A stretch of DNA of 64,000 bases from Virgisporangium aurantiacum (GTDB taxonomy: Bacteria; Actinomycetota; Actinomycetes; Mycobacteriales; Micromonosporaceae), in NCBI RefSeq assembly GCF_016863635.1, contig NZ_BOPG01000053.1, positions 1 through 64,000 of the forward strand. The letters run 5' to 3'. Under the pieces are notes generated by a model, which was not told where the DNA came from, searched no databases, and saw only the letters and a program-made list of their open reading frames with translations. Positions 61,494-64,000 of the stretch are shown one piece after another; the stretch's first letter is position 1, and every line of letters starts with the position of its first letter. The position numbers were made by a program, and so were the translations under genes.

Positions 61494-61536
61494 AGAATCA
61501 CGGCGGTGGCTAGACACCGGCTCGAGGAGGGCTGGA
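61494..61536 (-). promoter_or_regulatory. SARP-type promoter of the KS-alpha/CLF operon
   Basis: TCCAGCC (61530-61536), TCGAGCC (61519-61525) and TCTAGCC (61508-61514) are exactly 11 bp apart. Eight bases later comes GATTCT (61494-61499) and, 7 nt on, ATG 61486. Confidence 0.78.
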
Positions 61537-61553
61537 TCCAGCCGGCTCAGGAT
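61522..61553 (+). promoter_or_regulatory. SARP-type promoter of the VOC gene, overlapping the KS promoter
   Basis: TCGAGGA (61522-61528) and TGGATCC (61533-61539) are 11 bp apart, then eight bases and CAGGAT (61548-61553); ATG 61560 follows after 6 nt. It shares DNA with the KS-alpha operator on the other strand, so one bound activator array may serve both. Confidence 0.55.
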
Positions 61554-61559
61554 CGACAC

Positions 61560-61961
61560 ATGGAAACTCACCTCAGCAGCCGTCCGGCCCCGACCGCGGA
61601 CGAGTCGCTCGGCGTCGTCCTCTGGTTGCGCATCCTCACCACCGATCTGTCCGTCGCGCTGCCCTTCTACCAGCAGCTGTTCGGCTGGACGTACACACAG
61701 GACGACCCGCTCCGGTACACCATCTACAACGTCGACCACGGGCTGGGCGCGATCATCGGCGGCCAGCCGCGGCCGTCCGCGCCCAACGTGGTGCTCTACG
61801 TGGCCGTCGACGACCTCCGCGCGAAGATCGCGCTGGCGCAGTCGCTGGGCGGCACGGTCGTCAGCGGCCCGGTCGTGCTCAGCCCGACCACCGCGTACGC
61901 CGACGTGAAGGATCCGACCGGCACCGTGATCGGGATGTTCACGAGCTCTTGGACGGGCTGA
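61560..61961 (+). CDS. VOC-family protein (cytoplasmic)
   Basis: A 133-residue glyoxalase-fold protein: VLWLRILTTDLSVALPFYQQ, GAIIGGQPRPSAPNVVLYVA, VDDLRAKIALAQSLGGTVV and the closing KDPTGTVIGMF. It is a paralogue of the exported VOC protein at 63101, sharing IGGQPRP/VGGQPRP and VDDLRA. VOC proteins in polyketide clusters act as dioxygenases, cyclases or drug-sequestering resistance proteins. Metal ligands are not obvious. ATG 61560 lies 6 nt after a -10-like hexamer, consistent with a leaderless transcript. Confidence 0.82.
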   Translation: METHLSSRPAPTADESLGVVLWLRILTTDLSVALPFYQQLFGWTYTQDDPLRYTIYNVDHGLGAIIGGQPRPSAPNVVLYVAVDDLRAKIALAQSLGGTVVSGPVVLSPTTAYADVKDPTGTVIGMFTSSWTG

Positions 61962-61969
61962 CCGGCCGG

Positions 61970-62965
61970 CTATCCGGCGGCGCCGACGGTGTGCAGCCGG
62001 GACAGGGCGGAGGCCAGCGCGGTCCGGTCGGCCGCCGCCGGGCCGGGTGCGGGTGGCAGCGTGCAGAGGACCTCGGTGCCGCCCGCCCGCACGGCGGGGT
62101 GCCGCCGGGCCAGCGTGGTCAACCCCGCACCCGGACCGGTCTCGACGAGCAGATGGTCGCCCGTGGACAGCAGCGCGTCGAGCGCCGGCCAGAACAGCAC
62201 CGGCGCGACCGGTTGCCCGGCCCAGAACGCCGGGTCGGCCACGTCCGAGGCGCTCAGCACGGCCCCGGTGTAGGCCGAGTAGACCGGGATCCGGGGCGAA
62301 CGCGGCCGGATCGCCGCGAACACGGCGTCGGCACCGCGAGCCGCCTCGGCCAGCACGGGGCTGTGGAACGGGCTCAGCGACGGCACGCGTCGCCAGGTGA
62401 TGCCGTCCGCCCGCAGCTTCTCCCCCACCGCGGCCAACGCCTCGGCCGGGCCGGCGAGCACGGTCTGCCGGGGCGCGTTCAGCGCACCGACGACCACGCC
62501 GTCGCCCAGGAAGGGCGCCAGCCGTTCGGGCGTGGCGGCCGCGGCCAGCATCCCACCGGGCGGACCGTCGGCCAGCCGCGTGACCCGGTCGGCGACCACA
62601 CGTGCCGCGTCGGCCAGGGTGAACACACCGGCGATGGTGGCCGCGGCCAGCTCGCCGATGCTGTGGCCGAGCAATGCCACCGGGCGCACGCCGCGATCGA
62701 GCAGTACCCGGCCGACGGCATAGTCGACGGCGAACAGCAGCGGCTGGGAACGGGTGACGTGGTCCAGCGGGACGGTCGGTTCACCGGCGCGCCAGTCGGC
62801 GCGCAACCGGTCTCCCAGCGGCCCCATGGCGGTGAACACCGCCTCCACCGCCCGGGTGAACACCGGTTCGTGGCCGTACAGGCCGGCGCCCATCCGGGCG
62901 TACTGCGAGCCCTGGCCCGGCAGCAGCAGCGCGACGGGCCGGCGGGCGGGATCGGTACGGGTCAT
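61970..62965 (-). CDS. Acyl-carrier-protein malonyltransferase (stand-alone AT)
   Basis: A 331-residue FabD-like acyltransferase. GQGSQYARMG opens the fold; the nucleophile Ser102 is in LLGHSIGELAAA and the catalytic His201 in LSPFHSPVL. In type II systems such ATs load malonyl units or, as with DpsD/AknF and ZhuC, act with a special starter unit or edit acetyl primers. The SPFHS region does not give a safe specificity. ATG 62965 lies 6 nt after a -10-like hexamer. It is convergent with the cytoplasmic VOC gene. Confidence 0.93.
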   Translation of the reverse strand: MTRTDPARRPVALLLPGQGSQYARMGAGLYGHEPVFTRAVEAVFTAMGPLGDRLRADWRAGEPTVPLDHVTRSQPLLFAVDYAVGRVLLDRGVRPVALLGHSIGELAAATIAGVFTLADAARVVADRVTRLADGPPGGMLAAAATPERLAPFLGDGVVVGALNAPRQTVLAGPAEALAAVGEKLRADGITWRRVPSLSPFHSPVLAEAARGADAVFAAIRPRSPRIPVYSAYTGAVLSASDVADPAFWAGQPVAPVLFWPALDALLSTGDHLLVETGPGAGLTTLARRHPAVRAGGTEVLCTLPPAPGPAAADRTALASALSRLHTVGAAG

Positions 62966-62971
62966 GACCGA

Positions 62972-63003
62972 ACCGTCCCAGGAGTCACTCGACGCGCGCT
63001 GGG
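62972..63003 (-). promoter_or_regulatory. SARP-type promoter of the acyltransferase
   Basis: CCCAGCG (62997-63003) and TCGAGTG (62986-62992) are 11 bp apart, then eight bases and GACGGT (62972-62977), then 6 nt to ATG 62965. Confidence 0.6.
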
Positions 63004-63021
63004 GCCGGCCAACGGCGCCCG

Positions 63022-63064
63022 TCGAGCCGCCCACAACGACGAGTCAAGCCCGATACGCCAATTT
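63022..63064 (+). promoter_or_regulatory. SARP-type promoter of the exported VOC gene
   Basis: TCGAGCC (63022-63028) and TCAAGCC (63044-63050) are 22 bp apart, then eight bases and CAATTT (63059-63064). A leader of about 30 nt with GAGGAGG precedes GTG 63101. Confidence 0.6.
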
Positions 63065-63100
63065 CGACAGGTCCAACCATCTCGCTACGAGGAGGCAGGT

Positions 63101-63634
63101 GTGTCACCATCCCAGACCGCTCAGGGCACCGCCCTGACCCGGCGCTCGGCGCTCGGCGCCGTCATCGCCGTCGGCGCGGCGACCGCTCTCACCCGGCCGG
63201 GCGCGGCTCAGGCCGCCGGCGGCCGGCTTACGGCCGCCGAACTGGCGACCGCCATGGAGCAGGCGGCCACCGGTCCCGGCGACATCGTCTTCTGGCACAT
63301 CCGCACCGCCAACCTCAAGGTGGCCCTGCGCTTCTACCAGACCCTGTTCGGCTTCGCCTGGCAGTTCCAGCAGGTCGACGCCGGAACCTACGTGATCCTC
63401 ATCCACGGCCTGCCGGCCGGTGCCATCGTGGGCGGCCAGCCCCGGCCGCGAAACTCCAACGCCGTCCTCTACATAACGGTGGACGACCTGCGCGCCAACA
63501 TCTGCAAGGCCGAGCGGATGGGCGGCCGTGTCGTACTCGGCCCGGAGATCATCTTCGAGGGACAGGCGTTCGTGTCGATGGTCGACCCGACCGGCAACGA
63601 GTTCGGCATGTTCGGCGCCTACACCGAGGCCTGA
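63101..63634 (+). CDS. Tat-exported VOC-family protein
   Basis: A 177-residue protein with a twin-arginine signal (LTRRSALGAVIAVGAATALT, probable cleavage near AAQAAGG) followed by a single VOC module: DIVFWHIRTANLKVALRFYQ, GAIVGGQPRPRNSN, VDDLRANICKAERMGGRVVL and MVDPTGNEFGMF. The body is clearly related to the cytoplasmic VOC at 61560, so one copy has gained an export signal. VOC proteins are usually cytoplasmic. A late tailoring step outside the cell, or capture of the exported compound, is inferred. GAGGAGG precedes GTG 63101. Confidence 0.82.
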   Translation: MSPSQTAQGTALTRRSALGAVIAVGAATALTRPGAAQAAGGRLTAAELATAMEQAATGPGDIVFWHIRTANLKVALRFYQTLFGFAWQFQQVDAGTYVILIHGLPAGAIVGGQPRPRNSNAVLYITVDDLRANICKAERMGGRVVLGPEIIFEGQAFVSMVDPTGNEFGMFGAYTEA

Positions 63635-63647
63635 CGCCCACACGAGC

Positions 63648-63677
63648 GGTGCCCCGCGGCCGTGGCCGCGGGGCACC
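63648..63677. terminator. Bidirectional hairpin terminator
   Basis: Perfect 14-bp arms (63648-63661 and 63664-63677) around a 2-nt loop, followed by TTT, between the VOC and flavin hydroxylase genes that converge here. Confidence 0.8.
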
Positions 63678-63696
63678 TTTCGTGGCGACCGGCGAG

Positions 63697-64000
63697 CTAT
63701 CCGGGGGACCGGCCGCCACCGTCGAGGAGCCGGTCCAGGACGCCGGCCAGGGTGGCCTGCGGGTCGTCGACGGCGGTGGGGCTGCGCCAGGCGACGAACG
63801 CGTCCGGGCGCACCAGCACCGCCCCGTCCGGGGCGAGCCCCGCGGTCTTCGCCCAGACGGCACCGTCGGGCTCGTCGAGGTCGCCGCCCGGGCCGACCCG
63901 GTACCCACGCACCGCGACGCCGCGCCGGGCGGAGACGGCCTCGGCCGCCGCGCACCACGCCCCGCCCTCCGGGCCGGTCAGCAGCACGAAGCCCGGTGCG
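63697..64000 (-). CDS. FAD-dependent aromatic hydroxylase, C-terminal part (partial)
   Basis: Only the last 101 residues are inside the window. They read FVLLTGPEGGAWCAAAEAVS, then VRGYRVGPGGDLDEPDGAVW, DGAVLVRPDAFVAWRSP and a final ATLAGVLDRLL helix, the thioredoxin-like C-terminal domain of anthracycline and angucycline hydroxylases (RdmE, PgaE, OxyS type). The LVRPDxFVAWR motif is characteristic. The FAD and substrate domains lie to the right of the window. It is convergent with the exported VOC gene and shows that the polyketide cluster continues. Confidence 0.85.
   Translation of the reverse strand, partial: APGFVLLTGPEGGAWCAAAEAVSARRGVAVRGYRVGPGGDLDEPDGAVWAKTAGLAPDGAVLVRPDAFVAWRSPTAVDDPQATLAGVLDRLLDGGGRSPG

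Noticed and set aside
1-64000. Search for IS elements, integrases, attachment sites and CRISPR repeats
   Set aside because: No transposase or integrase motifs, no terminal inverted repeats with flanking duplications and no regularly spaced 25-40 bp repeats were seen by eye.

Overview
The window is high-GC DNA with the genetic habits of a filamentous actinobacterium: GTG starts, 4-base stop/start overlaps, an F420-type nitroreductase-fold enzyme, Tat-exported hydrolases, ECF sigma factors and two natural-product loci. A Micromonosporaceae- or Pseudonocardiaceae-like host would fit, but that is inference. No rRNA, tRNA, IS element, integrase or CRISPR array was seen.

Left end (1-4.2 kb, minus strand): the front of a PUFA-type polyketide/fatty-acid locus, with a KASIII-like condensing enzyme, a PfaD-type trans-acting enoyl reductase and the ketosynthase end of a PfaA-like megasynthase that leaves the window.

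Middle (4.3-40.5 kb): accessory genes. In order these are: two methyltransferases and a hydrolase; an ECF sigma factor with a membrane beta-propeller partner; VOC, dienelactone-hydrolase, secreted peptidase and winged-helix genes, with two decayed gene remnants (a secreted protease and an epoxide hydrolase stub). Next come a TetR gene with twin palindromic operators, a tyrosinase with a separate accessory gene, a secreted zinc-protease-like protein and a DUF11 protein, and a dynamin-like GTPase. A cellulose-related set follows (AA10 LPMO behind an exact CebR box, a His-rich membrane protein, a secreted PQQ-type sugar dehydrogenase), then a SIR2 deacetylase and a carbohydrate locus (GH65 phosphorylase and PfkB kinase divergent from a Tat-exported isomerase, sugar dehydrogenase, Gfo/Idh/MocA oxidoreductase and MFS permease). 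A second ECF sigma/membrane-protein pair ends the block.

Right end (40.6-64.0 kb): a type II (aromatic) polyketide glycoside cluster running off the right edge. It has KS-alpha and chain-length factor, a malonyl transferase, a PF04199 cyclase, FAD and P450 oxygenases and a two-domain ABM protein. The deoxysugar genes are RmlA-like, 2,3-dehydratase, 3-ketoreductase, 3,4-dehydratase, 4-ketoreductase and 3,5-epimerase. There is one glycosyltransferase, three MycE/MycF-type and one DnrK-type O-methyltransferase, a Tat-exported AknOx-like sugar oxidase and two VOC proteins. The ACP, a 4,6-dehydratase, ketoreductase, aromatase and the pathway activator are not in the window.

The most striking signal is regulatory. 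At eleven promoters in the right-hand cluster, 7-bp direct repeats close to TCGAGCC, spaced 11 or 22 bp, end exactly 8 bp before a -10-like hexamer. This is the known geometry of SARP-activated promoters. At six of them a start codon lies 6-7 nt after the hexamer, which predicts leaderless mRNAs and fixes several otherwise doubtful starts.
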